Source: Piezodorus guildinii
Taxonomy: Eukaryota; Arthropoda; Insecta; Hemiptera; Pentatomidae
NCBI GenBank assembly: GCA_023052935.1
Contig: CM041298.1
Span: 19,560,371 to 19,624,370, forward strand
DNA length: 64,000 nucleotides
Direction of reading: 5' to 3'
Shown here: positions 21,548-36,500 of the stretch, piece by piece
How the letters are laid out: each line of letters begins with the position of its first letter
Numbering within the stretch: the stretch's first letter is position 1
Position numbers and translations under genes: made by a program
Notes under the pieces: generated by a model
Seen by the model: only the letters and a program-made list of their open reading frames with translations
Told to the model about the DNA's origin: nothing
Databases searched by the model: none

Positions 21548-24500
21548 GTGAGTAATTTATAATATAATATTATTTTTATTACTTTAATAATATATATTGT
21601 TATTGCACAAATAAAATATCGTATTTTATTCAAAGAACTTGAGTATTGTCATAGACACATTCTTGAGACCTAGAAGTGTTTGGATAAAGTGTACAAGAAT
21701 AAACGGATTATTAATTTAATTTTAAATTATAAAAAGGTGGACTTCAATGTTCTAATGTCTGTCTTTATTGCGAATTCAAATCCTGCAATAATAGACCAAA
21801 TATAAAATACAACATGGAAGAAGACGGGTTCGACGATACGCAGCCTTTCGCTCAAAATGATACATTATACACATCAAATAAATTTGAGACTAAAAAAATA
21901 AAAAAACAACTAACATACGAGGCATTTTTACTTTCACTTACTATATATAGTAAGGGGAAGTATTGCGATCGTGAAAATTTTCGAATTCCAGTTTTCAACG
22001 GAAATACACGTTTTAGGGCCCCCTGAGTCCAAATAACCAAGTCCCGCAAAAAGGTCTGTGTGTGTGGTAACTCTCGGGCGGAAACGGTACGTCTTATGAA
22101 ACTGAAATTTCATATTTAAGACAACTATACGACCGAGACGTGACAAAACTTTTTTCATCAAAATGATCTTACCAGAAGAGGCACTTTATACCATGCATTT
22201 TTCACCTTTTTTCGATTTTCTCAAAAACGATTCCGACGATTTTGATTAAACTCGCTATATCGATGTAAAATTTAATGAGCTTTAATATCATGTAGGTTTT
22301 ATTTGGATAAAAATGGTCTGACAGGGCTTAAATGCCGATATTTTAAATTTTCTTTCCCCAAAGTACCTTTAATTTTGTAGATTCAATAATAATAACTAGA
22401 TTATCTTGTTAACGCTGATGAAAAACAGGTAAATATATAAATTGAATAAATTCGATACCCAACTAAAGGAGAAAACAGAAAAAATATTTTTTTAATGCAA
22501 TTTTTCGTTTTTGAACATAAGAGCAGTAATATACATGTATGATATACCGTTGGAAAGCAAGAGATTTTAGAAAAAATTTCATCTCATACACAAGCTTTTA
22601 AAAGTTAATAGAGAGTGATGAAATGGACATAAAACTAACTGATTACTTTAGATAATAATATAATAGATTTTTTAATAAAACACATGATTAATTCCTTAAT
22701 AGTTTCACGTATTTTTATCTCCGTATTTGAAAAATCTTTCATTGATTTTAAAAATCGAGGTAAGTGAAAGACGTGTGTTGCCCGCACCAGATTTTTTTAA
22801 GTAAGTACCGTTTAGAATCAAAAAAAGACGTTCAAAGATATCGCAATAATTTTATTTTTACATGAAAGCCTGTACCTTAATCTACTTTTCTAAATAATTT
22901 CCATGAATTTTGAGGCACTTGTCAGTTTCTGAATACCCTCCTCAAAAAATTCTGCCGCCTGACTTGTTAACCACTGCATCACAAATGTTTTCACTTCTTT
23001 ATCGTCTTGAATGTAGAAAAGTAGATTAAGGTACAGGCTTTCATGTAAGAATAAAATTATTGATATATCTTTGCACGTCTTTTTTTAATTCCAAAACGGT
23101 ACTTACTTAAAAATGATGCCTCGTAAATGCTTTATATTTTATTTAAAGTTGTTTGGTATCATAAAAATTTTTTTTTTTTTTAAATAAATTAAAACAAAAG
23201 TAATATATTGGGAATTTGTTCTTATTAGTTTCAAAAACGCATTTCTTTTCCTAGAGTATACACAATAATGGTTTTCAGATAATATTACGTTTAGAAGATC
23301 TAATTAAAACAGAGTATTTTACTGTTTTATTAACAGAGCACTTTCAGTAAAAACGTTATTTCAACATTTCTTGTTCGTTTAGTTAGGAGTAATTAAAAAT
23401 CTTATACATTTTAACTTGTTAGAAATTTAATGCTCTAAAAGATTGTTCCTTATGTATATTTTAATAAAGAGCACACCAAAATAGTTATTGAAGCGAAAGC
23501 ACCGACTTTTATGACATTTTGTGTTTTATTGACACTTCGGCCAATATTGACAACCATGTATCTCAGTAGGTGTTCCGAATTTTCCAACAAGTCACGTACC
23601 AAACATGTAGGCAATTTATTGTTCTTTAAAATTGCTAAAGACAATGTTTACTGTAAAATGTTCAGGAAGAGATTTAGAAGGAAAAAACTGAAAAAAGTGC
23701 TTTTTTTAAAGAGTTTTTTTCAATATTGCGGAAAACGCACAAAAAAATCAGTGAAAAAAGCTATGAACTCAGTTTACAACCCCATATATTTAAAATCTTT
23801 AGTAATAACTTTTTGAAGCTGTCGTTAAAACAACGTTGTTTAAACTGTGACGAAGTAGCATCCACTTACAGTGCCCTCCAAAAGTTAGTGAAATATTCAG
23901 GTAAAAAGTTAATCAGACCAATATATTGGGGTGTGTCACATAAAATGTCCGTTTTCAAGGTAAAGGATTTTTATTAAAAATACGATATGAAAACAAGATA
24001 ATTTTATTTGAAGTATTTACCTTCTTTTTCTACACATTTTTCCCAACGTGACACCAACTTTTTTATTCCCGAACTGAAAAACTCTGAGCTTCGAAGTGAA
24101 ACAAAATCTGAAAACGCACTTTTCACTTGATCATCATTTCCAAAAAGTTTTCCTTTGACGAAGTGGTCTGAAGTCCTGAACAGGTGGTAATATGTTGGAG
24201 ACAAGTCGGTATAATATGGTGGGTGCGGAAGAACTTCGTAGCACAGTTCTTTCAATTTTTGCACGGTATGTTTTGAAACAGGGGTCTTGCTGCCGCTCAG
24301 TGAGATCATGAGGTACCCATGTATTGAGCTTTTTTACTTTCCCAATACACTTTAAATGTCTGGAAACGGTAGATGCACTTGCATTTAGTTGTGCTGAGAG
24401 TCCTTTAACTGTTTGTTAGGGGATTTCCTTCTACTGTATGTTTGAGGACATCGTTGTCTATTACGGACGGAGGTATTCCTCGGGGCAAGTTTTCCAAGTC

Positions 24501-27500
24501 GGTATCCCCAGCTGAAAACTTAGCAAACCAACGGCGAATGGTCCGTTCATTAAAACTCCCATCCCCAAACGCCTTGCAAATATTTCTAGCGGCCTCAGCT
24601 GCTGAATGGCCGAGTTTAAACTCGTACAAAAATATCACTCGAAAATCGCGTGTTTCCATGTTATATTTGGAGGTATACTAAAAAGTGGGTAATTGATTGA
24701 GAAGCTAATGTTTATAATACTAAAGTAGAGGATTAGTAACTGTTTACTTTAAATATGTAAACATTCGGAAGAAAACAACAGATACCTGCAAAATCCTTTA
24801 TGTATTTCAGAAACTATAAAAACGGACATTTCATGTGAAACAACCCAATAGTTTGAGAGATCGTAGAGCCAGCATTTTGTAATTGTTCTTCAATTTCCTT
24901 CACTAGGATTTCGGAATATGTTTTGCAAAGAAGCACAATAAGTCGATTTTTCCCTTGTAATAACTCTTGGACGTACAGATTGAGGTCTGGTCAACAAATG
25001 TCCGGGTTTTTTTACTTTTTTGTATAATTTTTCTGACTCGTTCTACACTAATTTGAAATAATTTTCCTACTTGACTATAGCTTTTAAGTTGGTTATATTC
25101 ACAAACCACTTTGTCTTTCTTCTATACTGAGTCTACATCTTGAAGCCATGTAACGATATTTTCTTTGATTTATTAAACATTAAATATTGAATTATACACT
25201 CGTAATATCTTTTAAGGAAAACTGCAAACGTTATTAGTCTTGAGGCAGAAACATGAGTGTAGTTAGCTATGATAATACGTTTCAACTAACTTTTAGTGTT
25301 GTACTTTAGTCTATGAAATAATTGTTTAAATTTGGGCAGCTTAAGCGACAAGGATCTCTCTTTCTCTCTTATGGGGCATTATAGAGGACATGGAGTTGAA
25401 ATAAAAACTGTGAATTATAGTTTATTTCAACTAACTTTTGGAGGTCTTTGTAAATCCAAGTTTAGAGATAGTAGTTTGTTTGTTTATTCATTTAGCGTCA
25501 CTTAATGATACTGTAACTAATTGGGCGATCCTACAGTATCCATGTTTAATCAGGACATGGATTTTTAACGAGTGCCTGATATAGTACAGGCTAGAGACCA
25601 CCATTTTACCTTTAAAAATTCTAGTGCCATCTGTCTAGTTTGAACTCGTGAGCTTAGACATAAAAGGATCTTATGCTAGATATTACTTTTACTTAAATTT
25701 ACTTTAAAAAGCTTGATTCCTGTGCCCCGCGCAACCTAGACGAAATTCAGCAATTGATTATTATATATATTTTTAATAATTATTTATTGATATTTACAAC
25801 TGTATTGTACAACAAACCTAGTAAATAGGCTTAAAAGAAAATAGACATGAACAAGACAGCACTCTAAAAATATTCTGAACTAGAAGGTCTCGAGGCCATC
25901 TTCTTTTCAGACGCCTCGAAGGATTATCGGGAATGTAAGAGAAACAAAGTATTGAAACTAATGGGTTAGAATAGGAAATGGAGTTTGTCATGAAAATATC
26001 ATATCTGGTTCGGGCGACATCAGCAACATACGGAACGTGAAGGTCTTTATCGATCAGTTTATTTGTGAACAAGTAAGAGTATTGAGAATTTTACGAAGGA
26101 TTTTGGATTGTAGGTATTGATACGGGAATAATTTGATGGTTTAGTAGTGCCCCAAAGCTCCACTCCTTAAGTCCATATAGGTCTTATGATAGTCATGTAG
26201 ATGAGCCTATTATAGTTAAGTAGAAGATTAGAACGTTTGTTTAGTAAGTGTTGGATAAGCCTAAAACGTCGAGCAGTTTCTTGGTTACAAGTAAGCTGTT
26301 TGTCGAGGTGAAGTCCTAGATATCGGATCTGTTCAACAGGAACTAGCGGAATGTTATTGAAGGACACAGTAGGGCGGGATGTAATAGGTTTACGACGAAG
26401 GGTAAAGGGAATTTGATGGGATTTGTTGGAATCAATTTTAATTCCCCAATTCTGACACTATACCTCAAAGTCTCTGAGGTGGGATTGGAGGGTTTGAGAG
26501 GCAATAGTAGGGATCAGTATTGACTGATAACACTCAAGTGTCATCAGCATAGGTAGAAAGCTAAGTGTTAGGATGGGACGGGATTTCAGCTGTATAAACA
26601 ATGGATCCTAGGATACTGCCTTGAGGAACACCAGCAAACTGACTAAAAATGGATGAACAGGAACTATTATGATTTACTTTAAAGGATCTGCCAGTGAGTT
26701 AGGGTTGGATAATGAGGAAGTATGTAGGAAGGGAGAGGAATTTGCGGAGTTCGTAAAGCAATCCCGGGTGCCAGACGATTGTTAAATTTAAATAAATTAA
26801 AGAAGCTGTGCCATGGAGTATTACCACATTCACCATATTTTCCTGATACATTTCCTGCATACTTTATTTTTGGAGGTTTGACTAAATTATAAGAAGGAAA
26901 TTGTTTACAACCAATTCAGATATTAAAAATGCGTTTATTTCAGCTCGTGAATCTAACTTTTTTCAAATCAATTATTTATTTTCGGTTCTTCTAAACCGCC
27001 ATACCATCCAATGACAAAAAATAAAGGAAAGAAATCTATTTTTGGTTTCACCGAATGATGAAGTTCTATTTCCTCACCACATCTGATTCTCTAGATAATA
27101 ATTATTTACTTTTTTTTTCTTTTTTTTTCTTTCCTGGTAATTCCTTATGGGGTTTTTCAAGGTGATAAATTACGTCAGTTTTCATACTGATATTGCCAAA
27201 TAGCACAATAGCTCTACTCCCCAACCTTTAAAACAATAAACTTTTTTTCTGAAAAAAAAATCATTTAGAAAAATGCTAATGTAATTATTTACACAATAGT
27301 AATACTTTTTATATCATTGCGACTCACTAACCAATTTAGTTACACCTAACTTTCTTGCAAAAACGAAAAAAGATTTATTTTATTTGCACTCCTGTACTAA
27401 TATTAACAGTCGAGGTTTTTGACAATTCATTTTAGTGCGTTTTTTTATTATATCTCTTTACATAAAGAATGCTGATAAGGTTGCAGGGTGCTGTTGGATT

Positions 27501-30500
27501 TACTACTCAGCAGCAACTCCTTCCTCCCATCTACGTTTCGGCTTTCCTCTTCTCGTTCAGTAGTGACGTTCTTTGAGAAGTTTTCTAAGCAATTCCTCTG
27601 CACTTATATGCACTTCATGATTCACGTCATAATCTCCCTAGTTTGAAGTTCTTAACGACATTCAGCTCGTTAAATGCATCGTAGATCTACCGCCTGCTTT
27701 AGTCCAAGAGCTAGAGCCAAAAAAAAAAAATTGAAAATGTTCAGTTTTAGTCAACTTGCACAACATTTTTTTTGTCTCCCACCTCAAACTGGTCAGAATA
27801 AAAAATGGCGGCCATCCAAAACGGTCCAAATCCAGGAATTTACCTAATTTTAACGTTATAAAGGTAAATATTGCAGAAACCAAGCATTGTACGAAAATAA
27901 TAATTATAAAATAAATTAATGGACATTAAATAAGCTTCAATACGGGAGCTAATTTACGTCTTCAGGTCTTATAGGTATCGAAATATCTTTGTCCATGTAA
28001 TACATTGTGTTTTTTTTTTTTTTATTTTTTTTTTTTTATTGGTATATATTACAATTTGTCATAATAGACAATAATAATAGTGCTACAGGATCTCATTCAT
28101 ACAGTATTTACAATATAAACAAAAGGAAAGTCAAATTACATAAAATAAAATCAAAATAAATAAACGTATACAATAACAAAACTTGTAAACGAAATACAAA
28201 TAAATGAATTTGACAAATAAATAAACAAAACATGTCACATTCATACCTATGTACAATATTTACAATCAGCGTGGGAACCCCGGACGGGGCTTGTCCCCCC
28301 ACTTGTGGAAAGACAAGCAGTCCAAAGGATCCCAGCGCCTCTCTCTCTGCTAGGGGTGGGCATAATCGAATGACGATTATCGGATCATTCGATTATTTGT
28401 ATCATTCGAATTAATCGGTTTGGAGTAACGAATGATCATTCGAACTGAATTGTTTAACGATAATCGAATGATTATAGGGAGCTCGGACAATCGAAGGACT
28501 TTTTTTTTTTTTTCTGCTCATCGCATAAATTTCTCTCAGAATGTAATCATTCAATCATTCGATTATTTAAATCATCGAAGTCTAATCATCCGATTATGAC
28601 GATCATTCGATTATGCCCACCCCTACTCTCAGCCGCATCACTGGTGAGAGCCAGCGGAAGCTAAGTGAGGGCGATTGTGTTCTAACTACGTAATACATTG
28701 TGTCTTCAACAGAGGAATTGATCGAATTTTAAGTGTTCAGCCCGATATCTTAGAAAGCACTCATTTTAACAATATACTCATAATAATAAAAATTAACAAG
28801 CATCTAATAACTGTAATATGCGAGGTGACAGGCGGCTGTAGGTCTTATAACTGTCCAGATATATTTTTCCTTATAATACATTGTGTGCTTCATAAGAGAA
28901 TTTACCTAATTTTATGGACAAAGGTATCTCGGTACCTATAAGACCTACAGACGTCTATCAGGATTAAAATTTAAGCTTATTTAAAGCCCATTCATTTATA
29001 TTATAATGAGTATTTTCGTGAAATGCTTGGTTTCTGTAATATTTACCCTCATAACGTCAAAATGAGATCAATTTTCGTAGCTAGAACCTGTGCGATTTCA
29101 GGTACTCTTTAAAGATCCCTACCATAATTAAACCTGGATTGGCAACATTTAGGACTCTAATTGTAGCATTTTCTGATTAGAAACAGTAGCAAAAAGTGAC
29201 GTTAAATGGATAAACAGAAACAGAATGGATCATGGGTCTGTGTTCCAAAGTTATCTTAAGTTTTTTTTCTGTTTGCTATTCTCTGACAATACGGGAGTTG
29301 TATTAGAAAAAAAGTCTTATTCCTTAATATCTGGTCTACAACTAGTTAAAACGAAACAAATATTTTAAAGATATATATAAATTTGTTTCCCTAATACCTG
29401 TTTACTGGGGAATATTTAATACAGCCTTTATGAATATAATTTTAATTTATTGCAGGTGATCTCTGCTATACCCCAGAATGATTTGGAAGCCATAGATATT
29501 GTAAGTCCACTTCCGAAAAAAGGAGAATTATCTATTGAACCTGTAAGTGACTAAGTTTTATAATACTCTATTTTTTTTTCAATATTTACTTTAGTACCAA
29601 TATTCATCCATATTTTATTGTAATTTAAATTTACATTTAAAATACTGAAGAAAACAGTATAATGAATTGACTACAGACCTACCACTTTTCCTTGTTTTCA
29701 AGTGGCTATTTTGTGGTTACAGATTATATTAACCTTGAATATTTTGTTGTTTTTCCTCAAGCTTGTAATTATCCTATGCCAATTGTTTCCATTTTTGTTG
29801 TATTTTTTTTTTTTTTTTTTTACAACTTTAGGTACATTCGATTGTACACAGAGAGCACGAGTCATTTTTCTAATTATAATTTAAAGATTACATGGCTTGT
29901 TGTATATTTTTCTGATTACCTCATAATCAGGATATTTTGGTTACATAATAGTATTTCAATGAATAAAATTGTAGGCTAATATATAACTTCACCACTCTTT
30001 TATAAATATTGATGCATAACGTTTTGGCTAAAATGTCATCTTCAGGTGCAAAAGAACAATTTTATCTAAGGTGAGTGGGTACTTACACCCAGAAGCCTCA
30101 TGTCATGATTTAAAGATTACATCATCATGAGGCTTCAAGATCATATCATCTGGGTGTAAGTACCCACTCACCTTGGATAAAATTTTTCTTTTGCACCGTA
30201 AGATGGCATTTTAGCCAAAACGTTGTCCAATATTTTATAAAAGAGTGGTAAAGTTATATATCAGCCTCCAATTTTATTCATAGAATTTGACCTTCACCTT
30301 AAAGAACCTACACCTAATAGTATTTCAAATTAATTATATAATTTTCTGATCATAATCCAAATTTGTATTTTATTATTTTTTTATAAATTCTTTATTTATT
30401 CTTGGAAAAGTCCCTTCAGAATAATATTACAGACAAATTGAACTTTAAACTTAAAAATTAAAATAAATTTACAATGCTTATGAAAAGTATGAAATGAAAT

Positions 30501-33500
30501 ACATAAATGTTTAAATACGATGCATTATAAGATATAGTAAATAATTGTTTTTCTCTGCTTTATTTACTGAATTTTATTGAAATTTGCTAATTAATTAGGG
30601 TTATTTGAGAACTGGATAGACAAAAAGTGTTTGAACAAATGGGATTTGAAGGTCGGAAGAGTATTGGAGTGACGGATATAAGAAGGGATAGAATTCCATA
30701 CGGACGAGGATCCGATAAGAAAAGATCTGTCGAAAGCTGTGGTTGGATGAGGCGTTATATACAGGTCCGAAGGTCGCGAATGATTGTTGCAGGTGTGGAC
30801 GAAGAATTTAAATGAAAATATATCTGAGATGTAAGATGGACGTTAAGATCGGAGAACTTGGTGAAGAAAGAATGCCAGGAACTACTTAGAACGGTAGGAA
30901 GGATAAAGCCACTTTAACTCATCATAGAATCGGGTTATAGAGGTGTCTCTGGATATCCCAAAGATGAAACATATCAGGCAGTTAAATAATCGTTTTAGTT
31001 TTGCTTCAAGATCCCCAGAGACACCCCCATACACCGCACAACAGTAGTCAAAGTTGGGGAATATTAATGAACAAACCAAGAGCCTACGGGTTTCAAATGG
31101 AAGAAGGTGATGGTGGTAATTAAGGAGTTTCAAGATGGAAATAGTGTGTCGGGAAATTTTGGAAACACGGATTTTCCAGGAAAGAGATCGATCTATAGTT
31201 ACTCCAAGGTTTTTGACGGTTAGGTGAAACTTTATAGGTTAATTATTTAAAAATAGTGTTGGGATTAGGGTAAGGGTTTTGAGGAGTGGATTGGAACCTA
31301 TTACTATCGCTTTAGTTTTACCAGCATTTAACTTTAGTTTGTTGTCAGCTGTCCAACAACTAATTCGGTTTAAGTCTTCTTGAAGCTTTTCTGTTGCTAG
31401 TAATAGGTCGACGGAGGGTAGGAGAGGTAAATTTGGAGGTCATTTAATTAGGAGGTAATTTCCTATAATTAATTTTAGTTGATTAATTGTAGGAAATATT
31501 TTTGGCCTATCCCAAAAGACATTAATTTTATTAATTAATTTACAACTTTTCAACCTCAAGGGCTGATGTCTCCAGACTATCATTATTAATTTTTATATTG
31601 ATATCTTTTGGGATAGGCCAAAAATATATCCTACTATAAATATATAATAAGATTTCCTCATTGTATATATTAAAGTTATTAGTAATAATAATTATTTTAT
31701 TCCAGCTAAATCAAATATTAAATTGAAGTTATAGCTGGAATGCATTTTTTACTTTCACTAACCTATATATAAAATATATATTAATGGAAAGTATTGCGAT
31801 CGTGAACATTTTCTAATTCCAGTTTTCAACAGAAACATACGTTTTAGGGTTCTCTGAGTCCAAATAACCAAGTTGAGAAAGGTCTGTGCTTCCATGTGTG
31901 GTAAGTCTAGTGCGAATATACGCCCTAAATTCTACAGTAAGTTTTTCGTTAAAATCAGCTACTTTATCCAATGCATTTAGCTACTTTTTAAGATTTTCTC
32001 AAAAATGGCTCTAATAATTTTGACTAAACTCGCTATATTAATGTAAAATTTAATGGACTTTAATATCATGTAGGTTTCATTCTGATTGAAATAGTCTTAC
32101 CGGGCTTAAATGCCGATATTTTAAATTTTCCTCCCCTAAGATACCTTTCATTTTATAAATTCAGAAGAATTATCCATATCATTTTATTAGGACTGATAAA
32201 AAATGGCTAAATGTAAGATTTGAATGAATTTGATAAACAATAAAAAAAAAAAATATATATTTATTTAATGAAATATGTGTTTTCCAACATGAGAACAGCA
32301 ACATAGATGTATAATATTCCGTTGGATTGGTTTGGACCAGCGACCTTGGGCGAAAGCTGTTGTACTAGCCACTACACCACAGATGACCCTCAACAATCAT
32401 TCATTTAAGTTTAAGCCTTTTTCATTACTCTGCTAATTCCCCTACAACTTTATATTTATTAATTTTTTTTTCAATTATAAATATTACCTTTATATTAGTT
32501 TTCTTATTTGGGGAAGAAAGAGGGGGAATGACTTTGAAAATATTTCTGCTGTTTTCCCCTTTAGTTGTTTATCAATTTCTTTCATATTCACATTCACCTT
32601 TTTCCATATACCTTTTTAAAATTGACTAAAAAGAAGAAATAGTAAATTATTTCTAATCAACAAAATTAAAGGTACATTAGTGGAAGAAATTTAAAGAATT
32701 CGGCATTTAAGCCCTGCCACACTGTTTCATTCTGAATAAAAGCTACATGAAACTGAAGTACATTTTATGTCAATACAAATCATTAATTTTTTTTTTTTAA
32801 AAGGTGCAAAATGCATGATATAAATTAGCAGTTCTCGTTTATCCATTTAGGTTAATTATTACTAATACATCTGAGATTTGTATTTGTTTTGAATATCAAA
32901 TTTCGATTTCATATGACTATTTGTGTTCGCGCTAGACTTGGTCATTTGGACTTGTCTGCCCTCAAAAGGTGAGTTTTCGTTGAAAACTAAATTTCGATTG
33001 CTATACTTTCCCTCACATTTCATTATTAAATTCTTTGTTTAATTAATAATTTTTAAATCATTAATGATTTGTTTTATCTAATCATATTTTAATATTTATT
33101 CCAAGACTGATTTAATTTAATGAGATCATCACACTACATTTAATTAAGTATAAACATTTAATCATATAAGCAGTTTTTATTTATCAAAACTCTACACTTA
33201 ACTGTTATTTAAAAATTCTCTCTGAAGTGTCATTTAAAGGAGCAATTATATTTCTCTGTTTTCAAGTGTATCTGCAGTATATTGCAATAACGTTATTCTT
33301 GAATTCAAAGTTATATAATATAATATATTTACACACTTTATTCGCAATACACATACTTTAGTGAGGAAATTCTCTATTGTTGGCTTATATAATTATAAAT
33401 GTGTATAAATTATGCAGCTTTGATAATTAAAGTTTCAAATTCCTTTTTCAACTTTCTGAAATGAAATTTGATGTATCGAGATGTTTTAACTATATCAGAT

Positions 33501-36500
33501 ATATAACTATACCATAGAAAATCATAATCTCTTGACATTAAAACTCGGAAGAATCTATTTTGATCTTCTCTTTCTTAATAAATTCCTAAACAATCTGATT
33601 GACTCTTCTAGTAGATACTTTCTCTCTTAAATTTCCATGTACCTCAGTTCTCTTTTTTTTATATTTATTTTCACAAATCAAATTATATAAAAAACAGTAT
33701 TATCTATAGAATAATGAATACAGCCAATAGATTTCCTCAACTACAGTATTCCAACGATATTGCCTAATTTAATAAACAATATCCCTACGCCTTTCATCTA
33801 GGACAGCAATATAAACAGTCAATACAATTATATTTTATTAATTTTTTCATTGTGATTTCTTCTTCTTTGACTTCCTCTTGGTGCCATAACTAGCGTCGAG
33901 GAGCTTCTATCCAATGCAGCCATGCCTCTGGGTCGCTTCTAAGCCGTCTCATTTCTCGGCGTATATTGGCGATTATTTCCGCTGAAAATATTCTTGATAA
34001 GAAATTCTGGGATGGCCTCTCGGCCTCCTCCCAGTGGGTCTAGCTTCCAGAACATTTTGTGGATCTCTCTACTCCTCCTTCCGACAAATGTGGTTAAACC
34101 ACTTCAACTGTCGGTTCTCCAACAATGTCTTAAGTTCCAGCACCTCAGGTATCTCTAATGTATTCATTCCTGATGCGGTCCCTTCTAGTCTTTCCAGCAG
34201 CTCTCCACAGGAACTTCATCTCGGCTGCTGCCACTCCGCTAACTTGCTTGCCTAGCATAATCCAGCTTTTGCTTCCATACATGAGGGTTGGGAGGTATAC
34301 CGACATGTAAATGTGCCTTTTTGTTTCCTTGCCTACTTCCCGTGTCCAACTATGCTGTTGCAGATAGGGTAATAGACCTGGTTGGCTTTGGATATCCTAT
34401 CTGCTACTTCTGGGCCAATCTTCCCCGTGTTGCTGATAATTCACTAAATAAGTCAATGATTGCACAACTTCTAGTACCTCCTCATTACAGATCAGCTGGA
34501 TATCCTCATGTTCCTCTCTTGATATGATTAGGACTTTGCTTGTGCTACTATTGATAATCATACTTTGTCAGAGGAGTTCTTCCTGCCATTTACGAAGGCC
34601 TCTTGAAGCTTGTTTTTTGTGTCCGCAATCAGAATGATTTCATCAGCCTATCATGAGGCTATGGACAATAATATTCCTCATATTCTATTTTCCTATGGTC
34701 GTCCAGGCAGTACGGGGCTTACTTTTATGGATCAAATTAATTTAATTATTATTAAATTCATCACATCCAAATTTTATAATGTGTATGAGTAAATTTTTAT
34801 TTATATAAGCAAATTATAAATTTCAATTGTTACCTCTACCTTAATCTAATATTTTTTTTTTTTTTATATTTGTATTGAAATTTACAACTGTATTTTGTAA
34901 TACAACTAGTAAATATGCTGGTAAAGATAAAATAGATGAAAAAACATGAAGAGAGACTGCCCATTGGCAGCACTCTAGTAGTCAATCTAAACAAGAAGGT
35001 CTCGAGGCCATCTTCTTTTCAGACGCCTCGGAGGGTTATCTGGGATCGAAGAGGAAGCTAGGGTAGAAACTAGTGGGTTAGAGTGGGAATGGAGTTTTGC
35101 ATGGAAAGATTCATACCTGGTTTGGGCCAAAACAGTAACATAGGGAACATCAAGATCTTTGTGGATGAGCTTATTCGTGACAAAGTAAGGAGCGTTGAGG
35201 ATTTTACAAAGGATTTTGGATTGTAAGGATTGGATGCGAGAGGAATTGGATGGTATGGTGGAGCCCCATAGCTCAATTCCATAAGTCCAGATAGGTCTTA
35301 GTCATATAGATGTACATATAATAGTCATGTAGATGAGTCTTTTGTAGTTAAGTGGAAGGTTAGAACGTTTGTCTAGTAAGTGTTGAAGTAGCCTAAAACG
35401 TTGTGCAGTTTCTTGTTGTTTCAGTCTTGTATGAGGGTTTATCTAATATTAATTATAAATTTGTATCTTTGGTAATTTAGTGCTATATTTATTCGCTAAA
35501 ATGTTACTACTTTTTATTTTTATTATTACTTTACATTATTATTATTGCTTTATATTACTATTATTACTTTATAGTATTATTATTACTTTTTATTTTTATT
35601 ATCACTTTGTAAATATTTAAAAACAGTTTAATTGACTTTGTCTGCAAAATCCAAAAAATAAAGTTTCAACCATATTAAATCTATCATTTCTATGTAATCA
35701 CATTAATCTCAAATTAACTAACAACATACAATTTTATTTTTAGTGTGGAGGTTTTTTGGGTCTGTTCCTTAGCGATGTAAGAAAGTCAATAAAAGGAAGA
35801 ATAAAAAAGCATTCAAATCTATATTACAATTTCCTTATATTATTGGCTGTGGTACTGATTGGGGTATACATTGGTTTTCTGATAAACAATTTCATAAATA
35901 CAGGTAAATAAAAAAAAAATATTTTGCAAAAAGTAGACTCCTATCTATAATTATAATTTTTACAAGCATCTAAAAACTGTGAACAATTCTAATGGTAATC
36001 AAATATAAATGGTATCAAGCACCTTTTTTTGGTAACTAGGTGCTCCAAGCTTGTCCCCTTTTTAAATCAAGACTGTGTTACACAGTGAGAGAAAATTAGT
36101 AGGTGAAAATTCGTGAGAGCGAGGTATTGTGGGAGTTCATGAAAGTGAGGAGAAAGGGATATTTAAAAAAAAAAATGAATTAGGATAATAACATCAAATA
36201 TTTTTTTGTTTAGAATCCTATGATATCATTAAATATTATTTAAAAAATAAATAAAATAACTTAATGACTATGTTTTATCAAAACAAAAAAGTGAAACATG
36301 CATATAATGGAAACATGTTTTTAAAGTAGAACCTCCATTTTAAGAAATTAAACAAAAACAACCTACACCTCTACAAAACATGAGCTGAGCACATATAGAG
36401 ATTCATACTGTTTCAAGGTCAAGCCTGTGCATTGAGGTCATTAGGCTGAGTCATGCTCAGCCACCAGGTTTTTCTCAATATTTTTGGTACCCACTTTATA

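Larger units (their letters stand above)
27840..29060. mobile_element. DNA element with ~180-bp inverted arms, carrying nested insertions
   Basis: 27840-28010 (TTTACCTAATTTTAACGTTA, GTAAATATTGCAGAAACCAA, GACATTAAATAAGCTT, GGTCTTATAGGTATCG) is matched in reverse complement by about 28870-29055. The arms are diverged but collinear. No transposase is visible. A retroposon (28011-28689) sits in it. Confidence 0.7.

Noticed and set aside
23511..23816. 101-codon basic frame
   Set aside because: AT-rich, no recognisable motif, no repeat copy, no splice context. Length is compatible with chance in this composition.
34034..34527. Two + strand frames over a relatively GC-rich region
   Set aside because: The meaningful translation is on the - strand (RTE-like LINE). 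These are shadows.
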